DNA of 64,000 bases from Azovibrio restrictus DSM 23866 (GCF_000429665.1 NZ_AUCH01000001.1:186001-250000), one strand, 5' to 3'; shown: positions 8,338-17,445, counted from the stretch's first letter. Made by a program: numbers and translations. The notes: generated from the sequence alone by a model not told the origin.

Positions 8338-9222
8338 TTATTCGTAACCGAGGCTTTTCAGGAGCCGCTCGTCATCGGCCCAGCCGGACTTCACCTTGAC
8401 CCAGACTTCCAGATACACCTTGCCGTCGAACAGGCGCTCCATGTCCTGGCGGGCTTCGGAGGCGATGCGCTTCAGGGATTCCCCGCCCTTGCCGATCACC
8501 ATGGCCTTGTGGCTGTCCTTGTCCACCACGATGGCGGCGTAGATGCGGCGCAGCTGGCCTTCCACCTCGAACTTCTCGATTTCCACCGTCACCGCATAGG
8601 GCAGCTCATCCCCCAGGAGACGAAACAGCTTTTCCCGGATGTACTCGGAGGCCAGGAAACGCTCGCTCTTGTCGGTAAGCTCATCCTCCGGGAACAGCAG
8701 TTCCTCGTGGGGCAGATATTTGCGCGCAACCTTGAGCAGATCATCCGTCTGCTTGCCCTTGGCCGCGCTGACCGGCACTACGGCGGCAAACTCCCGCTTC
8801 TCGGCCACCTTGGCCAGGAAAGGCAGCAGGCTGGATTTGTCCTTCACCTGGTCAGTCTTGTTGACCACCAGGATGACCGGCACATCCTCGGGCAGGAGGC
8901 GCAGGACCGCCTCGTCCTTGGCATCGAAACGGCCGGACTCGACCACGAAGAACACCACGTCCACATCCGCCAGAGTCTGGGTGACGCCCCGGTTCATGGC
9001 CCGGTTCAGGGCATTGGAAAAACGGGTCTGAAAGCCAGGGGTATCCACGAATACGTACTGGGCATCCGGGTTGGTGAGGATGCCCATGATCCGGTGACGG
9101 GTGGTCTGGGCCTTGCGCGAGACAATGCTGATCTTCTCGCCCACCAACTGGTTCAGGAGGGTGGATTTGCCCACATTGGGACGCCCCACGATGGCGATGT
9201 AACCGGAGCGGATGACGCTCAT
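8338..9222 (-). CDS. era: GTPase Era, 16S rRNA maturation factor
   Basis: Ribosome-associated GTPase that binds the 3' end of 16S rRNA during 30S assembly. 294 residues. G1 is GRPNVGKSTLLNQL (about 12-25), G3 is VDTPGFQ (about 58-64), G4 is VNKTDQVKDKS (about 120-130). The C-terminal KH domain (about 205-290) has the VIGKGGESLKRI loop. Its start overlaps the rnc stop by four bases, and the era-rnc pairing is classical: RNase III and Era both act in rRNA maturation. Confidence 0.97.
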   Translation of the reverse strand: MSVIRSGYIAIVGRPNVGKSTLLNQLVGEKISIVSRKAQTTRHRIMGILTNPDAQYVFVDTPGFQTRFSNALNRAMNRGVTQTLADVDVVFFVVESGRFDAKDEAVLRLLPEDVPVILVVNKTDQVKDKSSLLPFLAKVAEKREFAAVVPVSAAKGKQTDDLLKVARKYLPHEELLFPEDELTDKSERFLASEYIREKLFRLLGDELPYAVTVEIEKFEVEGQLRRIYAAIVVDKDSHKAMVIGKGGESLKRIASEARQDMERLFDGKVYLEVWVKVKSGWADDERLLKSLGYE

Positions 9223-9896
9223 GAATGTTGCTCCTCCAGGGCCGCGAGTGCTTGCTCGGCGGCCGCCTGTTCGGCCAGGCGCCGGCTGGCGCCCGTACCT
9301 TGTGTGATCAATCCCAGGCCTTCGATCTGGCAGGCCACATGAAAGCGCTGGTCATGGGCTGCGCCCGAGGTTTCCAGCAACTGGTACTTGGGCAGGGGCC
9401 GCCGCCGCCCCTGGAGCCACTCCTGCAAACGGGTCTTGGGGTCCTTCATGGCCTGACCGGGGACGATGGCCTCCAGGAGCGGGGCAAAGAGCCTGCGGAT
9501 CACCAGGGCCGCCGCCTCGAAGCCGGCTTCCATGTAGATGGCCCCGAAAATGGCTTCCAGGGCATCCGCCAGGATGGAGGGACGCTGATGGCCGCCACTG
9601 CGCATCTCCCCATCCCCCAGTTGCAGGCACTCCCCCAGCCGCAGTTGCAAGGCCAAGCGGTGCAAGGTGTCCTGGCGCACCAGATTGGCCCGCAGACGGG
9701 ACAGATCGCCTTCGGGCAAGGTTTCGAAACGGGAAAACAGGGCTGCCGCAATCACGCAGTTGAGCACCCCGTCCCCCAGGAACTCGAGCCGCTCATTGTG
9801 TTGGGCCGAGGAGCTCCTGTGGGTCAGGGCAAGGGCCAGGAGGCGCTTGTCCTGAAAAAGGTAACCCAGGGAACGTTCAAGTACCGCCAGTTCCAT
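9219..9896 (-). CDS. rnc: Ribonuclease III
   Basis: Double-strand-specific endoribonuclease for rRNA processing and mRNA decay. 225 residues. The signature NERLEFLGDGVLN (about 34-46) holds the metal-binding Glu and Asp residues, with the second acidic cluster in DALEAIFGAIYMEAG (about 112-126). The C-terminal double-stranded RNA-binding domain (about 152-222) starts DPKTRLQEWLQGR and ends with ASRRLAEQAAAEQAL. It is coupled to era through a four-base overlap and lies five bases after the DUF4845 gene. Confidence 0.97.
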   Translation of the reverse strand: MELAVLERSLGYLFQDKRLLALALTHRSSSAQHNERLEFLGDGVLNCVIAAALFSRFETLPEGDLSRLRANLVRQDTLHRLALQLRLGECLQLGDGEMRSGGHQRPSILADALEAIFGAIYMEAGFEAAALVIRRLFAPLLEAIVPGQAMKDPKTRLQEWLQGRRRPLPKYQLLETSGAAHDQRFHVACQIEGLGLITQGTGASRRLAEQAAAEQALAALEEQHS

Positions 9897-9901
9897 GGAT
9901 A

Positions 9902-10252
9902 TCAGTTTGAAGAACCGGCGTAGTCAATCACCAGGCTGACGTTGGCAAACAGGGGGATGCGCTTTTCGTAGGAGAAGGAAACAACGATCTGGCCCCCTTC
10001 CTTAGTGATTTCGATGTCCTGCGCAGAAACCGATTGGAAGTCGTTAACATTGTCATACTTGTCGAACGCCTTCCGGATGTCGGCGACAGTACTCTGCGCT
10101 CCCGCTTCATTGGCCACGGTTTTCACTGTATTCAATACCGTTTTGTATTCAATCACCGATGGCACCACCTTCATCCCAATCAGCGCCACCAGCGCGATAC
10201 CGATACACCAGAAAATCAGAGAACTGAGCGCCAGGCCACGTTGTTTGTTCAT
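9902..10252 (-). CDS. DUF4845 membrane-anchored protein
   Basis: 116 residues with one N-terminal membrane segment (about 7-28, LSSLIFWCIGIALVALIGMKVV) and a soluble remainder. This family sits between lepB and rnc in many betaproteobacteria, and its function is not known. The ATG at 10252 is chosen because MNKQRGLALSS is the conserved start; a longer frame begins in the space before lepB. Its constant position next to signal peptidase suggests, but does not prove, a role in membrane or secretion biology. Confidence 0.85.
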   Translation of the reverse strand: MNKQRGLALSSLIFWCIGIALVALIGMKVVPSVIEYKTVLNTVKTVANEAGAQSTVADIRKAFDKYDNVNDFQSVSAQDIEITKEGGQIVVSFSYEKRIPLFANVSLVIDYAGSSN

Positions 10253-10262
10253 ACCCAACCCC

Positions 10263-11057
10263 TTATTTGAAAGATCCGACACGACTCCAGTCGGAAAAAT
10301 TAAGCCAGATGAAGAATGCCTTGCCTACGATGTTCTCCTCGGGCACGAAGCCCCAGGCACGACTGTCGCGACTGTTGTCACGGTTATCCCCCATGACGAA
10401 GTAATGGCCTTCCGGCACCTGGCAGATCACACCGGCCGTATTGTATTTGCATTTATCGCGCCCGGGAAAGCGGCTGGCATCGGGGACATAGGCCGGCGCA
10501 TCCCGGTCATTGAGCATCCGGTGGGTCACTCCACCGAGGTTTTCCTCGAACTGGGCCGAGTAATAAAGCCGCTCGGGATGCAGGTAATCATCCCGGGCTT
10601 CCACGGGGATTTCCTTGCCGTTGATGGTCAGGCGCTTGTCCTGATAGGCCACCGTATCTCCGGGCAAACCGATCACCCGTTTGATGTAGTCCTGGCTGGG
10701 ATCTTCCGGAAAACGGAACACCATCACATCTCCCCGCTGGGGCTCATTGATGGCCAGAACCTTCTTGTTGATGATGGGTAAGCGGACCCCGTAGGTGTAT
10801 TTGTTAACCAGGATGAAATCCCCGTTCAACAAGGTGGGCACCATGGAATCCGAGGGAATCCTGAAAGGCTCGACGATGAAGGAGCGCAGCACGAACACCA
10901 CCAGGATCACCGGGAAGAAGCTGGCGCCATACTCCACCCACCAGGGGTCCTTGTCCGACTTGCCGCGCTGCTTCTTGAACCACAGCAGATCCACCAGCCA
11001 GACGATACCGGTCACCACCAGCAGGACAAACAGGATCAGGGGAAAATTCATGGACAA
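10263..11057 (-). CDS. lepB: Signal peptidase I
   Basis: Inner-membrane serine protease that removes signal peptides from exported proteins. 264 residues, with two N-terminal membrane segments (about 6-26 and 48-62). The catalytic Ser is in FRIPSDSMVPTLLNGD (Ser71) and the general-base Lys is in QDYIKRVIGLPGD (Lys126). The GDNRDNSRDSRAWGFV box (about 217-232) is the family E motif. It is three bases after lepA and shares its operon. Confidence 0.97.
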   Translation of the reverse strand: MSMNFPLILFVLLVVTGIVWLVDLLWFKKQRGKSDKDPWWVEYGASFFPVILVVFVLRSFIVEPFRIPSDSMVPTLLNGDFILVNKYTYGVRLPIINKKVLAINEPQRGDVMVFRFPEDPSQDYIKRVIGLPGDTVAYQDKRLTINGKEIPVEARDDYLHPERLYYSAQFEENLGGVTHRMLNDRDAPAYVPDASRFPGRDKCKYNTAGVICQVPEGHYFVMGDNRDNSRDSRAWGFVPEENIVGKAFFIWLNFSDWSRVGSFK

Positions 11058-11060
11058 ACC

Positions 11061-12851
11061 TCAGTTATCGACGCGTAGCACGGCCAGGAAAGCTTCCTGG
11101 GGAATTTCCACGCTACCCACCTGTTTCATGCGCTTCTTGCCGGCCTTCTGCTTTTCCAGCAGCTTCTTCTTGCGAGTGATGTCGCCGCCGTAGCACTTGG
11201 CCAGCACGTCCTTGCGCATGGCCTTGACGTTTTCCCGAGCCAGGATGTTGGAGCCGATGGCCGCCTGAATGGCCACGTCGTACATCTGGCGGGGAATCAG
11301 TTCGCGCATCTTGGCGGCCAGTTCCCGGCCCCGGTACTGGGAGTTGGAGCGGTGCACGATCAGGGACAGGGCATCCACCTTCTCCCCGTTGATGAGGATG
11401 TCCAGCTTCACCACATCGGCGGCCCGGTATTCCTTGAAGTCGTAGTCCAGGGAGGCATAACCCCGGGACACGGACTTGAGCTTGTCGAAGAAGTCCATCA
11501 CCACTTCGGCCATGGGCATCTCGTACACCACCTTCACCTGGCGGCCGTGGTAGTGCATGTCCACCTGGTTGCCGCGCTTCTGGTTGCAGAGGGTGATGAC
11601 GCTGCCCAGGTAGTCCTGGGGCACGAAAATGGTGGCGGTGATGATGGGCTCACGGATTTCCTCGATCTTGGAGAGATCGGGCAGGCGGGAGGGATTCTCC
11701 ACCTGGATCACCGTGCCGTCCTTCATCACCACTTCGTAGACCACGGTGGGCGCAGTGGTGATCAGGTCCTGGTCGAATTCCCGCTCCAGGCGCTCCTGAA
11801 TGATCTCCATGTGCAGGAGACCCAGGAAGCCGCAGCGGAAACCGAAGCCCAGGGCCTGGGAGACTTCCGGCTCGTACTGGAGGGAAGCGTCATTCAGTTT
11901 CAGCTTTTCCAGGGATTCGCGCAGCTGGTCGTACTGGTTGGCCTCCACTGGGTAAAGGCCGGCGAACACCTGGGGCTTGATTTCCTTGAAACCCGGCAGG
12001 GGCTCGCTGGCCGGACGGGTGGCCAGGGTGATGGTGTCGCCCACCTTGGCGGAATCCAGTTCCTTGATGTTGGAGATGATGAAGCCCACCTCCCCGGCCC
12101 GCAGGGCCTCCCGCTGCAGGGACTTGGGCGTGAACACCCCCACCTGCTCGCACAGGTACTGCTTGCCATTGGACATGAGCTGCAGCCTGTCCTTGGGCTT
12201 CAGCTCTCCATCCACGACCCGGACCAGCATCACCACGCCCACGTAGTTATCGAACCAGGAGTCGATGATCAGGGCCTTGAGGGGCGCTTCCGGGTCCCCT
12301 TCGGGAGCCGGAATGCGCGCCACCACGGCTTCCAGGATGTCCTCGACGCCAAGACCGGTCTTGGCGGAAGCCAGCACCGCATCGGTGGCGTCAATACCGA
12401 TCACGTCCTCGATTTCCTGGCGGGCATTGTCCGGGTCGGCGGAGGGCAGGTCGATCTTGTTCAGGACCGGGAGCACCTCCACGTCCAGTTCGATGGCCGT
12501 ATAGCAGTTGGCCACGGTCTGAGCCTCCACCCCCTGGGAAGCGTCCACCACCAGCAGGGCCCCTTCGCAGGCCGACAACGAGCGGGAGACTTCGTAGGAG
12601 AAGTCCACGTGGCCCGGGGTGTCGATCAGGTTCAGGTTGTACACCTGCCCGTCCCTGGCCTTGTAGCTCAGGGCCGCAGTCTGGGCCTTGATGGTGATGC
12701 CCCGCTCCCGCTCGATGTCCATGGAATCGAGCACCTGGGCTTCCATCTCCCGGTCGGAGAGGCCACCGCAGTAGTGGATGATGCGGTCAGCCAGGGTGGA
12801 CTTGCCATGGTCGATGTGGGCGATGATGGAGAAATTTCTGATGTGCTTCAT
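11061..12851 (-). CDS. lepA: Elongation factor 4 (LepA)
   Basis: Ribosome-binding translational GTPase linked to back-translocation and 30S biogenesis. 596 residues. The G1 loop AHIDHGKSTLADR is near 10-22, G3 is DTPGHVDF, and G4 is NKIDLP. The C-terminal LepA-specific domain ends with GGDITRKKKLLEKQKAGKKRMK. The ATG at 12851 gives MKHIRNFSIIAHIDHGKS, the conserved N-terminus; an upstream in-frame start would lie in the terminator-like hairpin. It heads the lepA-lepB run. Confidence 0.97.
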   Translation of the reverse strand: MKHIRNFSIIAHIDHGKSTLADRIIHYCGGLSDREMEAQVLDSMDIERERGITIKAQTAALSYKARDGQVYNLNLIDTPGHVDFSYEVSRSLSACEGALLVVDASQGVEAQTVANCYTAIELDVEVLPVLNKIDLPSADPDNARQEIEDVIGIDATDAVLASAKTGLGVEDILEAVVARIPAPEGDPEAPLKALIIDSWFDNYVGVVMLVRVVDGELKPKDRLQLMSNGKQYLCEQVGVFTPKSLQREALRAGEVGFIISNIKELDSAKVGDTITLATRPASEPLPGFKEIKPQVFAGLYPVEANQYDQLRESLEKLKLNDASLQYEPEVSQALGFGFRCGFLGLLHMEIIQERLEREFDQDLITTAPTVVYEVVMKDGTVIQVENPSRLPDLSKIEEIREPIITATIFVPQDYLGSVITLCNQKRGNQVDMHYHGRQVKVVYEMPMAEVVMDFFDKLKSVSRGYASLDYDFKEYRAADVVKLDILINGEKVDALSLIVHRSNSQYRGRELAAKMRELIPRQMYDVAIQAAIGSNILARENVKAMRKDVLAKCYGGDITRKKKLLEKQKAGKKRMKQVGSVEIPQEAFLAVLRVDN

Positions 12852-12866
12852 TGGTTCCCGTTCAGG

Positions 12867-12894
12867 AATTAAAAAGGGTGCGCCTGGCACCCTT
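12867..12894 (-). terminator. Terminator-like hairpin between glutaredoxin gene and lepA
   Basis: On the minus strand, AAGGGTGC and GCACCCTT form an 8-bp perfect stem with a 5-base loop, followed at once by TTTTTAA. This is a good intrinsic terminator shape. It lies after the glutaredoxin-like gene and ends only about 16 bases before the lepA ATG. It therefore either ends the rpoE-side transcript or acts as an attenuator in the lepA leader. Confidence 0.65.
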
Positions 12895-12919
12895 CCTGGA
12901 ATCTGAAAGACCGTGAATT

Positions 12920-13174
12920 CTAGCGAATTCGCGCCAAAACAGCACGGACTTTGGGCTCATCCAGAAAATAATGACAGAGCTCCACCCCATCCAGCAGCAG
13001 CACCGGAACCAGCTCGTCGTAGCGGGCTTCCAGCTCCGGGTCCGCATCCACATCGAGAACCTCCAAGCTGATGCCGAACTCCTCCAGCAGGGGTTGCAGG
13101 GCCACCTCCATGTCATGACAGAGATGGCAGTAGCCCCTGCTGATCAGGGTCAGCATGGGAGGCGCCTCAGTCAC
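12920..13174 (-). CDS. Glutaredoxin-like protein
   Basis: 84-residue thioredoxin-fold protein of the glutaredoxin-2-like (DUF836) type. The redox motif is CHLC (about 16-19) after LTLISRGY. VPVLLLDGVELCHYFLDEP near 56-74 holds the cis-Pro and the glutathione-side loop. The family is often found between mucD and lepA. Its start overlaps the end of mucD by eight bases. Substrate is unknown; a role in periplasmic stress or disulfide control is only suggested by the neighbours. Confidence 0.85.
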   Translation of the reverse strand: MTEAPPMLTLISRGYCHLCHDMEVALQPLLEEFGISLEVLDVDADPELEARYDELVPVLLLDGVELCHYFLDEPKVRAVLARIR

Positions 13175-14588
13175 TGATGCCCTTGATCGTGATGAAGGTC
13201 TGCAGCTCCCCGCGGCGCACCAGCAGGGTAACGTTGGCCCCCCGCCCGAAGGAAGACAGCAGCTTGTTGAACTGCTCCACGCTGCGGACCTCGGTGGTCA
13301 CCCCCCGGTTGATCAGCGCCAGGATCACATCTCCCGGACGCAGATCGGCCCGTGCCACATTGCCGCGCAGATCCTCCACCAGGAGACCGCCGGCAACCCC
13401 CAGCTGGCGCCGCTGCTCGGGCGTCAGCTCGCTCACCACCAGCCCCAGGCGGTTGGCCTGCTGCTCGGAACGCTGTCCCCTGCCCTGCCGCGGGGCCTGG
13501 ACCTTCTCCTCCTGCACCTCACCCACGGTCAGATGCACCTCCCGGAGGCTGCTTTTGCGCCACAGCTGCACGCTCACCCGAGTCCCCGGGCGGGTCGCCG
13601 CCACAATGCGGGGCAGATCGGCAGAAGAGGAAATGACCTTGCCGTCGAAACGCAGGACCACGTCCCCCGCCTCTATCCCGGCCTGCTCGGCAGGCCCGCC
13701 CTTTTCCACGGAATTGACGATGGCACCATGGGGTTTGTCCAGCCCGAAGGACTCGGCCAGCTCCTTGGTCACCTCCTGGATCACCACCCCCATGCGGCCC
13801 CGGCTGACCTTGCCGGAAGCGCGCAGCTGGTTCTGGATATCCATGGCCACGTCAATGGGGATGGCAAAGGAAAGTCCCATGTAGCCACCACTGCGGCTGT
13901 AGATCTGGGAGTTGATACCCACCACCTCGCCGCTCATGTTGAACAGGGGGCCGCCGGAATTGCCCGGATTGATGGCCACGTCGGTCTGGATGAAAGGTAC
14001 GTAGTTTTCCTGGGGCAGGGAACGCCCCTTGGCGGACACGATGCCGGCCGTCACCGAATTCTCGAACCCGAAGGGAGAACCGATGGCCGCCACCCACTCG
14101 CCCACCCGCAGCCTGTCGGGGCTGCCCAGACGCGCCACGGGCAGGCCGGAGGCCTCAATCTTGATCAGCGCCACATCGGTACGCTTGTCGGCCCCGATGA
14201 TGCGGGCCCGGAACTCCCGCTTGTCGTTCAAGCGCACGGTCACCTCGTCGGCCCCATCCACCACATGGGCATTGGTGAGAATGTAACCGTCTGCGCTGAT
14301 GATGAATCCCGACCCCAGGGAACGGCTCTCGGATTCCCGGGGAACGCCGGGCAGGCCCCGGGGCATGAAGCGGCGGAACAGCTCCGCCATGGGATCGTTC
14401 TCGTCGAAGGGAATAGCCTGAGCCTGCCGGTTGCGCTGGATCTGGGTAGTGCTGATATTCACCACCACCTGCCCCTGGCGCTCCGCCAGCTCGGCAAAAT
14501 CGGGCAGACTGCGCCCGGCAGGAGCCTGGGCATGGACTTGGAAGGCCACCAGCAAGACTGCGGCGAAGGCAAGTAATTTCCTGATCAC
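13167..14588 (-). CDS. mucD: Periplasmic Do-type serine protease (MucD/DegP family)
   Basis: Envelope quality-control protease/chaperone of 473 residues with a signal peptide (about 1-21). The trypsin-like triad is visible: His108 in TNAHVV, Asp138 in RTDVALIKIEA, and Ser211 in NPGNSGGPLF. Two PDZ domains follow (about 262-350 and 370-470), and the first carries GRMGVVIQEV. It lies downstream of rpoE and rseC, so transcription under the envelope-stress sigma factor is likely, as in Pseudomonas algU-mucABCD. mucA and mucB equivalents are missing here. Confidence 0.94.
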   Translation of the reverse strand: MIRKLLAFAAVLLVAFQVHAQAPAGRSLPDFAELAERQGQVVVNISTTQIQRNRQAQAIPFDENDPMAELFRRFMPRGLPGVPRESESRSLGSGFIISADGYILTNAHVVDGADEVTVRLNDKREFRARIIGADKRTDVALIKIEASGLPVARLGSPDRLRVGEWVAAIGSPFGFENSVTAGIVSAKGRSLPQENYVPFIQTDVAINPGNSGGPLFNMSGEVVGINSQIYSRSGGYMGLSFAIPIDVAMDIQNQLRASGKVSRGRMGVVIQEVTKELAESFGLDKPHGAIVNSVEKGGPAEQAGIEAGDVVLRFDGKVISSSADLPRIVAATRPGTRVSVQLWRKSSLREVHLTVGEVQEEKVQAPRQGRGQRSEQQANRLGLVVSELTPEQRRQLGVAGGLLVEDLRGNVARADLRPGDVILALINRGVTTEVRSVEQFNKLLSSFGRGANVTLLVRRGELQTFITIKGISD

Positions 14589-14600
14589 GAGCTTATCCTC

Positions 14601-15044
14601 CTAGGACTTGATTCGACCGATATAGGGTTCGTTACGGGAATTTCCAGTCAGCTGACGGCTGCGGTAACGCACCGCCCCCCAGGCCAGCAGCAGCCCCAGG
14701 CCGGCACCGCCCAGAGCCCCGCCATTGCCCGCCAGCAACTGCCCCAGCAAGGCCCCCAGGAGCAGCCCCAGGAGCGGCAGGCCATAACCGAGGGTGGCAT
14801 GGCGGCTGAGCACCCCGGCGGGCAACACCACGGTCACCAGGTCACCAGGCCGGGCTCCCGGCAGATTGCGCACCCGGTACTGACGCGGCGTGCTGCAGAA
14901 CATCTGGGTCAGCTGCTGCCCACCGCAGCCCCCCGGCTCATGGCAACGACCACAGCCGCCGCCCAGCACCTGGATCAGGGCATGCTCCCCCTCCAGGCTG
15001 ACGACACGGCCGGTTTGTTCACTCTGACTGGAAATATCCATCAA
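14601..15044 (-). CDS. rseC: SoxR-reducing/sigma-E modulator protein RseC/MucC
   Basis: 147-residue membrane protein of the RseC/MucC family. The N-terminal cytoplasmic part has a Cys cluster (GGGCGRCHEPGGCGG, about 29-43) thought to bind a metal or Fe-S centre. Two adjacent membrane segments follow at about 84-124, rich in Leu and Gly. In E. coli, RseC modulates sigma-E and takes part in SoxR reduction. It directly follows rpoE with a 48-bp gap and precedes mucD by 12 bp. Normally rseA and rseB would stand between rpoE and this gene. Confidence 0.87.
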   Translation of the reverse strand: MMDISSQSEQTGRVVSLEGEHALIQVLGGGCGRCHEPGGCGGQQLTQMFCSTPRQYRVRNLPGARPGDLVTVVLPAGVLSRHATLGYGLPLLGLLLGALLGQLLAGNGGALGGAGLGLLLAWGAVRYRSRQLTGNSRNEPYIGRIKS

Positions 15045-15092
15045 AACAGGACCGGAAAGGAATTTACAAAGGGAACCGACTGCAGGGGCGGC

Positions 15093-15692
15093 TTACCAGC
15101 GCTTGTCCGGGGCCACGTCCAGCATGGGGCGCAACTTGTTGGCCACCGCCTCCCGGGCACGGAAGATGCGGGAACGCACGGTGCCGATGGGGCAATCCAT
15201 GATGCGGGCAATTTCCTCGTAGGAAAGCCCCTCGATCTCGCGCAGGACGATGGCGTTGCGCAGCTCCTCGGGCAGGGTCTCCATGGCCTGGTTCACCGTC
15301 TGACCAATCTGCTTGGTCATCAACAGGCTCTCGGGCGTATCGATATCCCGCAGCAGGTCCCCCTCGGCAAAGCCCTCGGCTTCGTCGTTGTTGAATTCCG
15401 TGGAGGTGGGCGCCCGGCGCCCCTGGGAAACCAGATAATTCTTGGCCGTATTGACGCCGATCCGGTACAGCCAGGTATAGAAGGCGCTCTCGCCGCGGAA
15501 AGCCGGCAAGGCCCGGTAGGCCTTGATGAAAGCCTCCTGGACCACATCCTCCACCTCGGCGCTGTCCTTGACCAGGCGAGCCACCAGCCGTCCCAGCTTG
15601 CGCTGGTACTTGGCCACCAGCACGTCAAAGGCATGCCGGTCGCCCTGCTGGGCCTGCTCCACCAGTTGCTGGTCTATCTCACGCTCGCTCAT
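15093..15692 (-). CDS. rpoE: RNA polymerase sigma factor RpoE/AlgU (ECF)
   Basis: Extracytoplasmic-function sigma factor of 199 residues. Region 2 (about 20-90) includes DVVQEAFIKAYRALPAFRGESAFYTWLYRIGVNTAKNYL. Region 4 (about 135-190) includes LPEELRNAIVLREIEGLSYEEIARIMDCPIGTVRSRIFRARE, the -35-binding helix-turn-helix. The whole protein is intact and close to E. coli RpoE/AlgU in length. It is divergent from nadB, the classical arrangement. No anti-sigma gene follows; rseC is next. Confidence 0.95.
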   Translation of the reverse strand: MSEREIDQQLVEQAQQGDRHAFDVLVAKYQRKLGRLVARLVKDSAEVEDVVQEAFIKAYRALPAFRGESAFYTWLYRIGVNTAKNYLVSQGRRAPTSTEFNNDEAEGFAEGDLLRDIDTPESLLMTKQIGQTVNQAMETLPEELRNAIVLREIEGLSYEEIARIMDCPIGTVRSRIFRAREAVANKLRPMLDVAPDKRW

Positions 15693-15858
15693 GCGCCAGG
15701 AAATCCTGAGGGTTATGGGTGCGAAGGAGTATACCCCAGCCCTCCATCCCTTGGCTCTGCCCCACGCGAAAACCGTGTGACCAAATGTAATTGCAAAACA
15801 GGCCGAGAAGCCGCGCCCGTGCTATATTCCGGGCACTTTTCCGGGAAGGATTTTCAAG

Positions 15859-17445
15859 GTGATTCGATATGATGTCCTGATCATCGGCAGCGGCCTTGCC
15901 GGCCAGTCTGCCGCCCTGCGCCTGGCCGACCACTGCCGGGTCCTGCTGGTCAGCAAACGGGCCCTGGAAGACAGCGCCTCCAGCTGGGCCCAGGGCGGCA
16001 TCGCCGCCGTGCTGGACAACCAGGATTCCATTGAAGCGCACATTCGTGACACCTTCATTGCCGGCGCTCACCTGAACGACGCCAGGGCCACCCGCTTCGT
16101 GGTGGAAAACGGGCGCCGGGCCATCGAATGGCTGATCGAACAGGGCGTTCCCTTCACCAAGGACGAATCCGGCTACCACCTGACCCGGGAAGGGGGCCAC
16201 AGCGCCCGCCGGGTCATCCACGTGGCCGACGCCACCGGGTTGGCCGTGCAGGAAACTCTGACCGAGAAGGTCCGCCGGCACCCGAAGATCACCATCCTGG
16301 AAAACCACATCGCCATCGACCTGATCACCGGCAACAAGCTGGGTCTGGCCGAAAACCGCTGTTACGGAGCCTACGTCCTGAACAACGACAGCGGCGAGGT
16401 GGTAACCATAGGCGCGGAACACACCCTGATCGCCACTGGCGGCGCCGGCAAGGTCTATCTCTACACCACCAATCCAGACACCTCCACCGGCGACGGCATT
16501 GCCATGGCCTGGCGGGCGGGCTGCCGGGTGGCCAACATGGAGTTCATCCAGTTCCACCCCACCTGTCTCTACCATCCCCAGGCCAAATCCTTCCTGATTT
16601 CCGAGGCGGTGCGCGGCGAAGGCGGGCTGCTCAAGCTCCCGGACGGCACCCGCTTCATGCCCGAACATGACGACCGGGCCGAACTGGCGCCCCGGGACGT
16701 GGTGGCCCGGGCCATCGACTTCGAGATGAAGAAGCGCGGCCTGGACTGCGTGTTCCTGGACATCTCCCACAAGGGCGAAGCCTTCATCAAGGCCCACTTC
16801 CCCAACATTTATGCCCGCTGCCTGGAACTGGGCATCGACATCACCCGGGACCCGATCCCGGTGGTGCCGGCAGCCCACTACACCTGCGGCGGCATCGTCA
16901 CCGACCTCAAGGCCCGCACCGGCATTCCCGGCCTCTACGCCGCCGGCGAAGCCTCCTGCTCCGGTCTGCACGGGGCCAACCGGCTGGCCTCCAACTCCCT
17001 GCTCGAATGCCTGGTGTTTTCCGAAGCCGCCGTGCAGGACATCCTCGCCCAACCCAGGCGCGCATTCCCTGAACTCCCCAGGTGGGACGAGAGCCGGGTC
17101 ACCGATGCGGATGAAGAAGTGGTGATCGCCCACAACTGGGATGAGCTGCGCCGCTTCATGTGGGACTACGTGGGCATCGTGCGCACCACCAAGCGGCTGA
17201 AGCGGGCCCAGCACCGGATTCGCCTGCTGATGCGGGAAATCGAAGAGTTCTACGCCAACTTCCGGGTCAGCCACGACCTGATCGAACTGCGCAACCTGGT
17301 GGTCACCGCCGACCTGATCGTCCGTTGCGCCCTGAAGCGCAAGGAAAGCCGCGGCCTGCACTTCTCCCGCGACTATCCGGACCTACTCCCCATTGCACGC
17401 AACACCACCTTGCACCGCCGCCTAGGAACGCCGGGCCAGCAGTAG
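15859..17445 (+). CDS. nadB: L-aspartate oxidase
   Basis: FAD enzyme that oxidises L-aspartate to iminoaspartate for NAD synthesis with NadA. 528 residues. The dinucleotide-binding N-terminus is YDVLIIGSGLAGQSAALRLA (about 4-23). The SSWAQGGIAAVL block (about 46-57) and HTLIATGGAGKVY are typical of the succinate dehydrogenase/aspartate oxidase family. HYTCGGIVTDLKARTGIPGLYAAGEASCSGLHGANRLASNSLLECLVF is near 340-388. The start is GTG with a GGGAAGGA ribosome site. Its 3' end overlaps the convergent YgfX-like gene by 24 bases. Confidence 0.96.
   Translation: MIRYDVLIIGSGLAGQSAALRLADHCRVLLVSKRALEDSASSWAQGGIAAVLDNQDSIEAHIRDTFIAGAHLNDARATRFVVENGRRAIEWLIEQGVPFTKDESGYHLTREGGHSARRVIHVADATGLAVQETLTEKVRRHPKITILENHIAIDLITGNKLGLAENRCYGAYVLNNDSGEVVTIGAEHTLIATGGAGKVYLYTTNPDTSTGDGIAMAWRAGCRVANMEFIQFHPTCLYHPQAKSFLISEAVRGEGGLLKLPDGTRFMPEHDDRAELAPRDVVARAIDFEMKKRGLDCVFLDISHKGEAFIKAHFPNIYARCLELGIDITRDPIPVVPAAHYTCGGIVTDLKARTGIPGLYAAGEASCSGLHGANRLASNSLLECLVFSEAAVQDILAQPRRAFPELPRWDESRVTDADEEVVIAHNWDELRRFMWDYVGIVRTTKRLKRAQHRIRLLMREIEEFYANFRVSHDLIELRNLVVTADLIVRCALKRKESRGLHFSRDYPDLLPIARNTTLHRRLGTPGQQ

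Noticed and set aside
15693..15858. Sigma-E promoter in the rpoE-nadB gap
   Set aside because: TATACT (minus, 15728-15733) and TATATT (plus, 15823-15828) are present, but neither has a fitting -35 box, and no GAACTT-type sigma-E element was found.
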